From assembly GCA_023436715.1 (NCBI GenBank), contig JAEZIJ010000248.1, forward strand, positions 1 to 64,000: a DNA stretch of 64,000 nt, written 5' to 3'. Source of the DNA: Acidobacteriota bacterium. GTDB taxonomy: Bacteria > Acidobacteriota > Terriglobia > Bryobacterales > Bryobacteraceae. This document shows, one piece after another, positions 15,690-25,022 of this stretch; position 1 is the first letter of the stretch; the number at the start of each line of letters is the position of its first letter. The notes under the pieces are model-generated. The model did not search any database, was not told the DNA's origin, and worked only from the letters and a program-made list of their open reading frames with translations. The translations under genes and the position numbers were made by a program.

Positions 15690-16334
15690 TCAGCCCGATG
15701 CGGTGCGCGGGCCAGCGGCAAGCGTCTGCTTCGCGTCGCGGGCTGTCATCGGGCGATTGTAGATGGGCGAATCCGGCTGCTGCTTGCGGCCGCCCTCGCG
15801 CAGGCTGCCGGTATCGACGGGAGCAAAACCGATTTGCTCGATGAGGCGCGCGACCGTGCGCTTGGCGTCCTCGTCGTCGCCGGCGATGAATACCGCATGG
15901 CGCTGTTCGACGGGAAGATCCTTCCTGCCACGAGTCGCGAGGTGTTGATAGTAGATTGTGTTGAACGCTTTCACCAACCTCGCCTGCGGCAGCCGCTTCA
16001 CCACTTCTTCACTGGAGGTTGTGCCAGCGAGGTCGATGGCTTCCCCGGACGCGCTGTATGGGTTCATGGCGTCGATGACGATTTTCCCGGCGACGGTTTT
16101 CGGAGGAGGCAATGCCTCCGCCTTGCGCCAAGGCACGGCGAGGAGCACGATATCTCCGAAGCGAGCCGCCTGCTCTACGGTCATCGCATGGGCGCGGGGA
16201 CCGAGCTCGGAGACGAGTTCCTGAAGTGATTCCGGACCCCGGGAATTGCTGATCGCAACCTCATGCCCGGCATTGATAAAGAGGCGCGCAACGGTGCCGC
16301 CGATGTGCCCCGCTCCGAGAATTCCGATCTTCAT
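15690..16334 (-). CDS. NADPH-dependent F420 reductase-like oxidoreductase
   Basis: 214 residues. A Rossmann fold begins at residue 1 (MKIGILGAGHIGGTVARLFINAGHEVAISNSRGPE), where the Ser-Asn-Ser-Arg after the second strand favours NADP. The middle contains VLLAVPWRKAEALP, IVIDAMNPYS and LVKAFNTIYYQHL, as in the F420H2:NADP oxidoreductase/NpdG group and the related STEAP-like reductases. The usual cofactor may not be F420 in this host, since no F420 biosynthesis gene is in the window. The tail after MTARDAKQTL is unconserved. Divergent from nuoA, with the region 16335-16447 between. Confidence 0.8.
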   Translation of the reverse strand: MKIGILGAGHIGGTVARLFINAGHEVAISNSRGPESLQELVSELGPRAHAMTVEQAARFGDIVLLAVPWRKAEALPPPKTVAGKIVIDAMNPYSASGEAIDLAGTTSSEEVVKRLPQARLVKAFNTIYYQHLATRGRKDLPVEQRHAVFIAGDDEDAKRTVARLIEQIGFAPVDTGSLREGGRKQQPDSPIYNRPMTARDAKQTLAAGPRTASG

Positions 16335-16410
16335 TGTGCGGACCCCTCCCAGGCGAACGGCCTTTGATTCCGATTATAGCGTGCGATATGTCGTTCTTAC
16401 GCGTTCGAGT

Positions 16411-16437
16411 TAGAATGGAGCTAAGTTCGCTGGAGGG
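16411..16437 (+). promoter_or_regulatory. Possible nuo operon -10 box and nuoA ribosome site
   Basis: TAGAAT at 16411-16416 could be a -10 element for the nuo operon; no good -35 is seen. GGAGGGG at 16431-16437 is nine bases before the ATG at 16448 and decides the nuoA start against upstream in-frame ATGs. Confidence 0.35.
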
Positions 16438-16447
16438 GAAGCTGTCG

Positions 16448-16804
16448 ATGCTCTGGCCTCTGGGAGTCTATTTCCTCGCGGTAATTGCAGTCGTTGTAGG
16501 CATGCTTGTTGTGTCCTGGCTGCTCGGCGAGCGGCACGACGACCCCGCGACAGGCTCGCCGTATGAATCCGGAATCATATCCCAGGGCACCGCACGCGTG
16601 CGCCTTTCGGCGAAGTTCTATCTGGTCGCGGTGTTCTTCGTCGTCTTCGACCTGGAAGCCGTGTTTATCTATGCGTGGGCTGTGGCCGGCCGCGAACTGG
16701 GCTGGGCCGGCTATTGGGAGATGGTGACCTTTGTGGGCATCCTCGCCATCGTGCTCGGTTACTTGTGGCGGGTGGGCGCTCTCGACTGGAATGTAAGCGC
16801 ATGA
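16448..16804 (+). CDS. nuoA: NADH-quinone oxidoreductase subunit A
   Basis: 118 residues from the ATG at 16448, chosen for GGAGGGG nine bases ahead and the family length. Three membrane helices (about 5-28, 60-82, 90-110) with the conserved loop YESGIISQGTARVRLSAKFYLVAVFFVVFDLEAVFIYAWA. It is a membrane subunit at the junction of the proton-pumping arm and the Q site. First gene of a complete nuo operon; its stop overlaps the nuoB start by four bases. Confidence 0.96.
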   Translation: MLWPLGVYFLAVIAVVVGMLVVSWLLGERHDDPATGSPYESGIISQGTARVRLSAKFYLVAVFFVVFDLEAVFIYAWAVAGRELGWAGYWEMVTFVGILAIVLGYLWRVGALDWNVSA

Positions 16805-17448
16805 ACTGGTGGACGACCGGAACGAACTCGGGCCTCGTTCAACCGGACACAGGTCCGTTTGAGGAGTCGGTACGGCGCAACGTGATCCTCGCGAAACTCG
16901 AGAAGCTGATCGCGTGGGGCCGGAAAAACTCGATGTGGCCGTTCAATTTCGGCCTCTCGTGCTGCTATGTCGAAATGGCCACCAGTATCACGAGCAAGTA
17001 CGACATCGCACGCTACGGAGCGGAAGTGATCCGCGGAACGCCGCGCGAGGCGGATGTGATAGTGATCGCCGGAACGGTATTCATCAAGATGGCGCCTGTG
17101 ATCCAGCGCCTGTACGAGCAGATGATGGAGCCGCGCTGGGTGATCTCGATGGGCTCGTGCGCGAATTCCGGCGGCATGTACGATGTCTACAGCGTCGTCC
17201 AGGGCGTGGACAAGTTCCTGCCGGTAGACGTCTATGTGCAGGGCTGCCCGCCGCGCCCCGACACATTCATGGAGGGCCTGCTGCTGTTGCGCGACGCTGT
17301 CGGCGCGGAGAAACGGCCGCTGAGCTGGGTGCTGGGGCCGCAAGGCGTCGAGCGTCCTTCGATGCCGTCCAACCGCGATCTTAAGCGGGCGGAGCGGCAA
17401 CGGATGACCGTGCTCACATCGCCCGACGAGAGTTTCACGCAGCTATGA
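16801..17448 (+). CDS. nuoB: NADH-quinone oxidoreductase subunit B
   Basis: 215 residues from the ATG overlapping the nuoA stop; the longer open frame upstream is antiparallel-free but duplicates nuoA sequence. It carries the N2 4Fe-4S cluster near quinone: Cys54-Cys55 (GLSCCYVEM), Cys120 (MGSCANSGG) and Cys149 (GCPPRPD). The C-terminal 60 residues (EKRPLSWVLGPQGVERPSMPS and on) extend beyond the core, as in several phyla. Overlaps nuoCD by four bases. Confidence 0.97.
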   Translation: MNWWTTGTNSGLVQPDTGPFEESVRRNVILAKLEKLIAWGRKNSMWPFNFGLSCCYVEMATSITSKYDIARYGAEVIRGTPREADVIVIAGTVFIKMAPVIQRLYEQMMEPRWVISMGSCANSGGMYDVYSVVQGVDKFLPVDVYVQGCPPRPDTFMEGLLLLRDAVGAEKRPLSWVLGPQGVERPSMPSNRDLKRAERQRMTVLTSPDESFTQL

Positions 17449-19193
17449 TTGCGAGCGCGCCGGTTCTCAATCTACTCGAAGAGAAGTTTGGCGCGCCCCT
17501 GGTTGCGAGGCAGGAGACGCGAGACGGAATACCGACCTTCTGGACGCCGCGCGAAAACGTACAGGAGGTCGTTCGTTGGCTTAAGTTCGATATCGAGCGG
17601 CCGTATCGCATGCTTTACGACATCACTGCTATCGACGAGCGTGAGCGCGTCAACCGGCGCGGACAGCCGCCGAGCGATTTCACCGTGGTGTATACGCTGT
17701 TCTCATTCGGGCGCAACGAGTACATCCGCATCAAGGCCGCTTTGCAGGATTCAGCACTCTCCATCGGAACCGTCACGGGTATTTGGCCGTCGGCGAACTG
17801 GTACGAACGCGAACTGTGGGATATGTTCGGCATAGTCGTCGAGGGCCATCCACACCTCGAGCGCATCCTGATGCCGAGGGGTTGGAAAGGGCATCCGCTG
17901 CGCAAAGAGCATCCGGCACGCGCGACCGAAATGGAGCCGTACCGGTTGACCCCGGAGAAGGAACGCGCCGAGCAGGAACTGCTTCTATTTCGTCCCGAAG
18001 ACTGGGGCATGTCGCGCAGCCGCGACGATACGGACTTCATGTTTCTGAACGTCGGGCCGCAGCATCCGGGTACGCACGGCGTGCTGCGGATCGTGCTGCA
18101 ACTCGACGGCGAGGTCATCGTCGATGCGGTCCCGGACATCGGGTATCACCACCGCGCGGCGGAAAAGATGGGCGAGCGGCAAACGTGGCATACATACATT
18201 CCGTACACCGATCGGGTCGATTACCTCAGCGGCGTGGTGAACAACCTGGCCTATCTCCATTCCGTGGAGAGACTGGCCGGAATCGAGGTGCCGCCGCGCG
18301 CGCGTGTGATTCGCGTGATGTTGGTCGAGCTGTTCCGGATCATCAATCACCTGGTGTGGTACGGAACGTTCGCGCAGGACCTCGGCCAGATGTCCCCCGT
18401 CTTTTACACGTTCAATGACCGCGAGCGCGCGTTCGCAATTATCGAAACAATCTGCGGAGCGCGCATGCACCCCAACTGGTTCCGCATCGGCGGGGTCGCG
18501 CAGGATCTTCCGAACGGCTGGGACGCGCTGGTCCGCGAGTTCCTGAAATACCTGCCGCCGCGTCTTAAGGAGTACGACCGCACGGTACTCGCTAATCGTA
18601 TCTTCAAGGCGCGGACGGTCGGGGTCGGCGCATACGATACCGATACGGCGATCGAATGGGGTGTGACCGGCCCCAATCTGCGCGCGTGCGGCTACGAGTG
18701 GGATTTCCGCAAGAAGCAGCCGTACTCCGGATACGAAGATTTCCAATTCGATATTCCGATCGGCAAGAACGGCGATTGCTATGACCGCGCCGTCGTGCGT
18801 GTCGAGGAGATGCGCCAGAGCCTCCGCATCATTGAGCAGTGCGTGGATAACATGCCCGAAGGGCCGTACAAATCCAGCCATCCGCTCACGACGCCGCCAC
18901 TGAAGCAATACACGATGCACGATATCGAGACGCTGATTACGCACTTCCTGAACGTGAGTTGGGGGCCTGTGGTGCCGCCCGGGGAAGCATTGTGTCCGAT
19001 CGAGGCAAGCAAGGGAAACAACGGTTACTATCTGGTGAGCGACGGCAGTACGGGATCGTACCGCACTCACATCCGCACGCCGTCTTTTCCGCACTTGCAG
19101 ATGCTACCGCTGCTGTGCCGCGGACGGCTGATACCGGACTTGCTGGCGGTTCTCGGAGCCATGGATTACGTACTCGCGGACGTGGACAGGTGA
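17445..19193 (+). CDS. nuoCD: NADH-quinone oxidoreductase fused subunits C and D
   Basis: 582 residues. Residues 1 to about 185 are NuoC (30 kDa subunit): ITAIDERERVNRRG, WYERELWDMFGIVVEGHPHLERILMP, GHPLRKEHPARATE. From about 190 on is NuoD (49 kDa subunit): FMFLNVGPQHPGTHGVLR, DIGYHHRAAEKMGE, YTDRVDYLSGVVNNLAY, the C-terminal GNNGYYLVSDGSTGSYRTHIRTPSF and LIPDLLAVLGAMDYVLADVDR. It forms the quinone pocket with NuoB. The C-D fusion is known in E. coli and several other phyla, so it is not novel. Confidence 0.97.
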   Translation: MIASAPVLNLLEEKFGAPLVARQETRDGIPTFWTPRENVQEVVRWLKFDIERPYRMLYDITAIDERERVNRRGQPPSDFTVVYTLFSFGRNEYIRIKAALQDSALSIGTVTGIWPSANWYERELWDMFGIVVEGHPHLERILMPRGWKGHPLRKEHPARATEMEPYRLTPEKERAEQELLLFRPEDWGMSRSRDDTDFMFLNVGPQHPGTHGVLRIVLQLDGEVIVDAVPDIGYHHRAAEKMGERQTWHTYIPYTDRVDYLSGVVNNLAYLHSVERLAGIEVPPRARVIRVMLVELFRIINHLVWYGTFAQDLGQMSPVFYTFNDRERAFAIIETICGARMHPNWFRIGGVAQDLPNGWDALVREFLKYLPPRLKEYDRTVLANRIFKARTVGVGAYDTDTAIEWGVTGPNLRACGYEWDFRKKQPYSGYEDFQFDIPIGKNGDCYDRAVVRVEEMRQSLRIIEQCVDNMPEGPYKSSHPLTTPPLKQYTMHDIETLITHFLNVSWGPVVPPGEALCPIEASKGNNGYYLVSDGSTGSYRTHIRTPSFPHLQMLPLLCRGRLIPDLLAVLGAMDYVLADVDR

Positions 19194-19197
19194 CGGC

Positions 19198-19662
19198 ATG
19201 CTGACACCGCAAGAGCAGCACGAAATCGAAGAGGAAGCGGCACACTACCCGGAACGGAAGTCTGTCTCGATCGATGCGCTCCGCATAGTGCAACGGCATC
19301 GGGGCTGGATTTCCGATGAGGCCCTCACCGATGTGGCCGGCTTCCTGGGAATGTCTGTTACTGAATTGGATAGCGTGGCCAGTTTCTACAACCTGATTTT
19401 CCGCAAGCCGGTGGGGCGGCACGTAGTTTTCGTCTGCGACAGCGTGAGCTGCTGGATCATGGGTTACGGCAGCCTGCGCGACCAACTCAGGATGCGCCTG
19501 GGGATCGAGTTCGGTCAAACCACCGCCGACGGACGCTTCACGCTGCTTCCCATAGTGTGCCTGGGAGCGTGCGATCACGCGCCCGTGATGATGATCGACG
19601 AAGACACACACCTCGATGTCAGCCCCGCCGGTATCGACCGGATTCTGGAGCGATACGCGTAA
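19198..19662 (+). CDS. nuoE: NADH-quinone oxidoreductase subunit E
   Basis: 154 residues. Thioredoxin-like subunit that binds the N1a 2Fe-2S cluster beside NuoF. The four ligands are visible: Cys80 and Cys85 in FVCDSVSCW, and Cys121 and Cys125 in CLGACDHAP. The N-terminal helical part (EQHEIEEEAAHYPERKSVSIDALRIVQ, then SVASFYNLIF) matches the family. The start is four bases after nuoCD, and the next gene follows immediately. Confidence 0.96.
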   Translation: MLTPQEQHEIEEEAAHYPERKSVSIDALRIVQRHRGWISDEALTDVAGFLGMSVTELDSVASFYNLIFRKPVGRHVVFVCDSVSCWIMGYGSLRDQLRMRLGIEFGQTTADGRFTLLPIVCLGACDHAPVMMIDEDTHLDVSPAGIDRILERYA

Positions 19663-20940
19663 ATGGAAAAGCCGCTCACAGCGCGAATCCGAACCGATGG
19701 CGAGGCGCTCGACCTCGGCGGTTACGAGCGCGCGGGCGGCTACCAGGGTTTGCGCAAAGCGCTGCGCGAGATGTCGCCGAAGGAAATCGTGGATGCGGTG
19801 AAGGACTCCAACCTTCGCGGCCGCGGAGGAGCGGGCTTCCCGGCAGGGCTGAAGTGGAGCCTCGTACCGTCCGGCGATGGCGCGCCGCGTCCGAAATATG
19901 TCGCGGTGAACGCGGACGAAATGGAGCCCGGCACATTCAAGGATCGGCTGCTGCTCGAGGGCGATCCGCACTCGGTAATCGAAGGCGCGGCGATCGCCGT
20001 TCGTGCGATCGAGGGCGACAAGGCGTACATCTTCCTTCGCGGCGAGTATGTGCTCGCCGCCGAACGAATCCGAAGGGCGCTGGCCGAAGCGTATACGGCG
20101 GGCTATCTGGGTAAGAACGTGTTGGGCACCGGTATCGGCATAGATATTCACCTGCACATAAGCGCGGGCCGGTACATGTGCGGAGAGGAAACAGGTTTGC
20201 TCAACGCGCTCGAAGGCAAGCGCGCCAACCCGCGAGCGAAGCCGCCATTCCCAGTGGTATCCGGCCTCTGGGGCAAGCCGACGGTCATCAATAACGTGGA
20301 AACGCTTGCCTGCGTGCCGCACATCATCAACAACGGCGTGGACTGGTTCAAGGGCTTGAGCAGGAGCAAGGATGGCGGCACGAAACTCTATGGCGCGAGC
20401 GGGAAGGTGAAGCGCCCGGGGCTGTGGGAGCTTCCCATGGGAACGACGGCACGCGAAATCCTGGAAGAGCACGCCGGCGGCATGCGCGACGGGCTGCGGT
20501 TGCGAGGGTTCCTGCCAGGCGGCGCGTCAACAGATTTCCTCACGGAAGAACACCTCGACGTGAAGATGGACTTCACCGAAGTGCAGAAAGTCGGTAGCCG
20601 CATGGGCACGGGCACGATGATTGTGCTCGACGACCGCACGTGCCCCGTAGGCATGACGCTCAACCTCGAGCACTTCTTCGCACAGGAATCCTGCGGGTGG
20701 TGCACTCCGTGCTGGAGCGGCCTCGGCTGGGCGGAACGGATTCTAGAAGGAATCGAAGAGGGGCACGGCGAACCGCGAGACCTGGACGATTTACAGGCGA
20801 TCACGAAGTTCGTTGCGCCGGGAAACACGTTTTGCGCGCTGGCGCCCGGCGCGGCCGAACCCTTGCAGAGCGCCCTCAAATACTTTCGGCAAGATTTCGA
20901 GCGGCACATTCGCGAGAAACGCTGCCCGTGGCTGTCCTGA
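19663..20940 (+). CDS. nuoF: NADH-quinone oxidoreductase subunit F
   Basis: 425 residues. NADH-oxidising flavoprotein with FMN and the N3 4Fe-4S cluster. NADH/FMN glycine-rich loop LRGRGGAGFPAGLKWS (about 46-61); VNADEMEPGTFKDR; CGEETGLLNALEGKRANPR; and the cluster ligands ESCGWCTPCWSG (about 344-355) with a fourth Cys in NTFCALAPGA (about 387). It begins exactly after the nuoE stop and ends one base before nuoG. Confidence 0.97.
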   Translation: MEKPLTARIRTDGEALDLGGYERAGGYQGLRKALREMSPKEIVDAVKDSNLRGRGGAGFPAGLKWSLVPSGDGAPRPKYVAVNADEMEPGTFKDRLLLEGDPHSVIEGAAIAVRAIEGDKAYIFLRGEYVLAAERIRRALAEAYTAGYLGKNVLGTGIGIDIHLHISAGRYMCGEETGLLNALEGKRANPRAKPPFPVVSGLWGKPTVINNVETLACVPHIINNGVDWFKGLSRSKDGGTKLYGASGKVKRPGLWELPMGTTAREILEEHAGGMRDGLRLRGFLPGGASTDFLTEEHLDVKMDFTEVQKVGSRMGTGTMIVLDDRTCPVGMTLNLEHFFAQESCGWCTPCWSGLGWAERILEGIEEGHGEPRDLDDLQAITKFVAPGNTFCALAPGAAEPLQSALKYFRQDFERHIREKRCPWLS

Positions 20941-20941
20941 C

Positions 20942-23536
20942 ATGGCGAAGATTTACATCGAGAATGAGCCGTATGAAGTGGACGCCACCCGCAATCTGCT
21001 CGACGTCTGTTTGAACCTTGGCTTCCGCCTGCCCTTCTTCTGCTGGCATCCCGCGATGGGTTCGGTGGGCGCGTGCCGCCAGTGCGCGGTCAAGCAATTC
21101 AAGGACGAGGAGGACACCAAGGGCAAACTCGTGATGGCGTGCATGACGCCTGCTTCGGAAGGCACGCGCATTTCGATCGACGATCCCGAAGCGGAGGAAT
21201 TCCGCAGGAACATCATCCAGGGGCTGATGATGAGCCACCCGCACGATTGCCCCGTCTGCGATGAAGGCGGTGAGTGCCATCTGCAAGACATGACCGTGAT
21301 GGCGGGCCACGACTACCGCCGCTACCGCTTCCCGAAGCGCACGTTCCGCAACCAGTATCTCGGCCCGTTTGTGAATCACGAGATGAACCGGTGCATACAG
21401 TGCTACCGCTGCGTGCGTTTCTATCGCGATTACGCCGGCGGCCAGGATCTCGACTCGTTTGCGCTCCGCGACATCGTCTATTTCGGCCGCAAAGAGGATG
21501 GCGTGCTCGAGAGCGAGTTCAGCGGCAACCTCGTTGAAGTGTGCCCGACCGGGGTCTTCACCGACGCCACCCTGAAACAGCATTACACGCGCAAGTGGGA
21601 CCTGCAGTTCGCGCCGTCTATCTGTACGCATTGCGGCCTGGGCTGCAACACAAGCCCGGCCGAGCGTTACGGCATGCTCCGGCGCGTCGTGAACCGGTAT
21701 CACTCGGAAATCAACGGGGACTTTCTGTGCGACCGAGGCCGGTACGGTTATGAGTTCGTCAACAGCCCAGAGCGCATTCGTGAACCGCGCTGGCAAGGGA
21801 GGCCGGTCGAACACGATTTCGCGGCTGAGCGGCTCGGAGAGTTGCTCGCAGCCGGCAGGGTGATCGGCCTCGGATCTCCGCGTGCGTCGCTCGAGTCGAA
21901 TTTCCTGCTCCGAACCGCCGTGGGCGAGAACGGCTTCTTCATCGGGATGGCAGATGAGGAACTCCGTCTGGTGCGGCGGATGCTGGACATCATGCGTTCC
22001 GGCGTGGCTGTCCCAACATTGAAGGAGATCGAGCTTTCGGACGCGGTCTTCGTCGTTGGCGAGGATGTGTCAAACACCACGCCGCGCATGGCGCTGAGCC
22101 TCAAGCAATCTGTTCGGCAGCAGCCGATACGCAGCATCGGGAAGCTTCGGATTCCTGCATGGAATGACCACGCTGTGCGCGAGGCGGTGCAGAGTGCGAA
22201 GGGGCCGCTTTACATCGCGGCGCCTTACGCGACGCGGCTCGACGGCATCGCCACGGAGGTCTACCGCGCAGCGCCGGATGACATTGCGCGCTTCGCGTTC
22301 GCCGTCGCAGGCGGCGCCGAGGAAGGATCGCTCGCCTGGCGCATAGCGGCGGCGCTAAGAAACGCCGAGCGGCCGCTAGTGATTTCCGGACCGAGCCTGA
22401 ACAATGCGGCGATTCTCGAAGCGGCGGCGAGTGCGGCGCGGGCACTCGGAGCGGCGCTGAGCTACACGATGCCGGAGCCGAACAGCGTGGGACTCGCCAT
22501 GATGGGCGGGGGCACGCTCTCGGAGGCAGTCGAGGCGGTGCGCAGCGGCGCGGCCGAAACGGTAATCGTGCTGGAAAACGATCTGTATCGCCGCGCTCCG
22601 TCCGAGACCGTGGATGCGCTGCTCAAGGCGGCGAAGCACGTCGTCGTGCTCGATCATCTGGAAAGCGGTACCACAGCCAAAGCAGAGTTGGTGCTGCCGG
22701 CCGCGACCTTCGCGGAAGGTGATGGCACGTTCGTAAACAACGAAGGCCGTGCACAGCGTTTCTTCCAAGTCTTCGTGCCGGCGGGCTATGTAGTGGAAAG
22801 CTGGCGCTGGCTCGGCGACGGCATGACCCTCGACGATGTGATCGCTGCGACCGTGAACGCCCTTCCGCAGTTCGCCGGTATTCGCGAGGCCGCGCCGCCC
22901 GCCACGCTGCGCCTCGCCGGCAAGAAGGTTCCGCGGGAACCGCATCGGTATAGCGGCCGCACCGCCATGTTCGCCAACGTCACTGTGAGCGAGCCGCAAC
23001 CGTTCGACGATCCGGATTCGGCACTCAGCTTCTCCATGGAAGGGAGTTCCCTGCAACCGCCGCCGCCGTTGATTCCGTTCTTCTGGGCGCCGGGTTGGAA
23101 CTCCGTTCAGTCGCTGAACCGGTTCCAGGAAGAGATCGCCGGGCCGTTGCGCGGCGGGCCTTCGGGAACCCGCATTCTCGCGCGGAATGGAACTGAGCGT
23201 GCCGGGATCCGGCCAGTGGTTCCACCCGCGTTCGAACCGCGCCGCGGTGAGCGGCTGCTCGTGCCTATCTATCATGTATTCGGTTCCGAGGAGCTGAGCC
23301 GGCAGTCACCGGCGGTGGCGTCACTCGCGCCCGGGCCGTATCTCGCACTGACTCCCGAAGACGCCGCCGCGATTGGTGAGGATACGGCGGAGGTAACCAT
23401 CGGCGGCATCGATCACCGCCTGCCCGTCCGCGTCGCTCCGGACCTGCCGAAAGGAGTAGCCGGAGTACCGGCAGGCATTCCGCCGTTCACAGGCATGAGC
23501 CTGCCGGCGTGGAGTAAGTTCTCGAAAATGGCATGA
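20942..23536 (+). CDS. nuoG: NADH-quinone oxidoreductase subunit G
   Basis: 864 residues from the ATG one base after nuoF; upstream in-frame starts would overlap nuoF. The N-terminal ferredoxin domain holds cluster N1b (FFCWHPAMGSVGACRQCAV and MACMTPAS), followed by His/Cys N5 ligands (HPHDCPVCDEGGECHLQDM) and N4 (MNRCIQCYRCVRF and EVCPTGVF). A further CTHCGLGCN stretch (about residues 225-233) is the N7-type site found in some bacteria. From about 300 on it is a degenerate molybdopterin oxidoreductase domain. The last gene of the NADH-oxidising module. Overlaps nuoH by four bases. Confidence 0.96.
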   Translation: MAKIYIENEPYEVDATRNLLDVCLNLGFRLPFFCWHPAMGSVGACRQCAVKQFKDEEDTKGKLVMACMTPASEGTRISIDDPEAEEFRRNIIQGLMMSHPHDCPVCDEGGECHLQDMTVMAGHDYRRYRFPKRTFRNQYLGPFVNHEMNRCIQCYRCVRFYRDYAGGQDLDSFALRDIVYFGRKEDGVLESEFSGNLVEVCPTGVFTDATLKQHYTRKWDLQFAPSICTHCGLGCNTSPAERYGMLRRVVNRYHSEINGDFLCDRGRYGYEFVNSPERIREPRWQGRPVEHDFAAERLGELLAAGRVIGLGSPRASLESNFLLRTAVGENGFFIGMADEELRLVRRMLDIMRSGVAVPTLKEIELSDAVFVVGEDVSNTTPRMALSLKQSVRQQPIRSIGKLRIPAWNDHAVREAVQSAKGPLYIAAPYATRLDGIATEVYRAAPDDIARFAFAVAGGAEEGSLAWRIAAALRNAERPLVISGPSLNNAAILEAAASAARALGAALSYTMPEPNSVGLAMMGGGTLSEAVEAVRSGAAETVIVLENDLYRRAPSETVDALLKAAKHVVVLDHLESGTTAKAELVLPAATFAEGDGTFVNNEGRAQRFFQVFVPAGYVVESWRWLGDGMTLDDVIAATVNALPQFAGIREAAPPATLRLAGKKVPREPHRYSGRTAMFANVTVSEPQPFDDPDSALSFSMEGSSLQPPPPLIPFFWAPGWNSVQSLNRFQEEIAGPLRGGPSGTRILARNGTERAGIRPVVPPAFEPRRGERLLVPIYHVFGSEELSRQSPAVASLAPGPYLALTPEDAAAIGEDTAEVTIGGIDHRLPVRVAPDLPKGVAGVPAGIPPFTGMSLPAWSKFSKMA

Positions 23537-24483
23537 CAAGCCCGTATCCGCTCGCGTCGATATTCGGGATTCTGTTTGCAACGCTCACCCTGGCGGCGGG
23601 CCTCATCTGGCTCGAACGGAGGCTGCTTGCTCTTTGGCAGGACCGCTACGGCCCGAACCGGGTCGGCCCTTTCGGCACCATGCAGGTGCTGGCCGACATG
23701 ATCAAGATTTTCACGAAGGAAGACTGGATACCGCCGTTCGCCGATAAGCCCGTCTTCATATTGGCGCCCACCATCATCATCGTCACGGTGCTGCTTTCCT
23801 TCGCCGTCGTGCCGTTCGCACCGGGCATCATCATCGCCGACCTCAACATCGCCCTGCTGTTCTTCCTCGGCATGTCGTCGTTGGGTGTGTTCAGCGTTGT
23901 GCTTGCCGGATGGGGTTCCGATAACAAGTATGCGCTGCTCGGCGGTATGCGCGCCGCCGCACAGATGCTGAGCTACGAGGTATTCATGGGACTGTCGCTC
24001 ATGGGCGTGGTCCTCATGGCCGGATCGTTCAGTCTCGCGGAGATTGTCCAGGCGCAGCGCGGACTCTGGTTCGTGATCCCGCAGTTCCTCGGCTTCGTGC
24101 TGTTCATGATTGCCGGCGTGGCCGAAACGCGGCGGCTACCCTTCGACCTCACCGAAGCCGAAAGCGAACTTGTCGCGGGCTTTCACTCGGAGTACTCCGG
24201 CATGAAGTTCGGAATGTTCTTCGTGGGTGAGTATCTTGGGGTCGTTCTAATTTCGTCGATGATAACAGTGCTCTTCTTCGGAGGCTGGCTCGGGCCGGTG
24301 TTGCCGGGCATCGTCTGGTTTCTCATCAAGACGTTTGTCTTTATCTCCTTTTTCATCCTGCTGCGAGCCGCGCTTCCGAGACCGCGGTTCGATCAGCTCA
24401 TGTCATGGGGCTGGAAATTGCTGCTGCCCCTAGCGCTGGCAAACATATTGGTAACCGGGGCGGTGATGCTGGCCGCCGGCTGA
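23533..24483 (+). CDS. nuoH: NADH-quinone oxidoreductase subunit H
   Basis: 316 residues, about eight membrane helices. Signature GLIWLERRLLALWQDRYGPNRVGPFGTMQVLADMIKIFTKEDWIPP (about 17-62), which lines the quinone channel, and AGVAETRRLPFDLTEAESELVAGFHSEYSGMKF (about 194-226). The family start and four-base overlap with nuoG support the ATG at 23533. Confidence 0.97.
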   Translation: MTSPYPLASIFGILFATLTLAAGLIWLERRLLALWQDRYGPNRVGPFGTMQVLADMIKIFTKEDWIPPFADKPVFILAPTIIIVTVLLSFAVVPFAPGIIIADLNIALLFFLGMSSLGVFSVVLAGWGSDNKYALLGGMRAAAQMLSYEVFMGLSLMGVVLMAGSFSLAEIVQAQRGLWFVIPQFLGFVLFMIAGVAETRRLPFDLTEAESELVAGFHSEYSGMKFGMFFVGEYLGVVLISSMITVLFFGGWLGPVLPGIVWFLIKTFVFISFFILLRAALPRPRFDQLMSWGWKLLLPLALANILVTGAVMLAAG

Positions 24484-24497
24484 GAGAAGGAGCCGGG

Positions 24498-25013
24498 ATG
24501 CTGAGTATTCTCCACTCGCTTTGGGGCGTCTTCCTCCATTCGTTCCACAAGCGCGTCACGATACAGTTTCCGGAAGAGAAACCGCAGCTATCTCCGCGAT
24601 ATCGCGGGCGCATCATTCTCTCGCGAGATCCCGATGGCGGCGAACGTTGTGTCGCTTGTTATCTGTGCGCGGTTGCGTGCCCCGTAGACTGCATTGCGCT
24701 TCAGGCGACGGAGGATCCCACCGGGCGGCGCTATCCGGAGTTCTTCCGCATCAACTTTTCGCGCTGCATCTTCTGCGGCTATTGCGAGGAAGCCTGCCCT
24801 ACCTATGCCATTCAGTTGATTCCGGATTTTTACATGAGCGAATACAAACGGCAGGACCTGGTGTATGAGAAGGAGGACCTGCTGATCAGCGGCCCCGGCA
24901 AGTACGAGGGCTACAACTACTGGAGAGTCGCGGGCGTCAAGATCGGCGGCAAGGATAAGGGGGAAGCGGAAAACGAAGCGCCGCCCATCGATGTCAGCGG
25001 CCTTCTTCCGTGA
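24498..25013 (+). CDS. nuoI: NADH-quinone oxidoreductase subunit I
   Basis: 171 residues from the ATG at 24498, backed by GAAGGAG five bases ahead; the longer frame overlaps nuoH. A ferredoxin-like subunit with two 4Fe-4S clusters (N6a, N6b): CVACYLCAVACPVDC (about 52-66) and CIFCGYCEEACPTYA (about 91-105). An N-terminal amphipathic helix is LHSLWGVFLHSFHKRVTIQFPEE. The C-terminal tail (KDKGEAENEAPPIDVSGLLP) is not conserved. Confidence 0.97.
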   Translation: MLSILHSLWGVFLHSFHKRVTIQFPEEKPQLSPRYRGRIILSRDPDGGERCVACYLCAVACPVDCIALQATEDPTGRRYPEFFRINFSRCIFCGYCEEACPTYAIQLIPDFYMSEYKRQDLVYEKEDLLISGPGKYEGYNYWRVAGVKIGGKDKGEAENEAPPIDVSGLLP

Positions 25014-25022
25014 GGTCTTCCG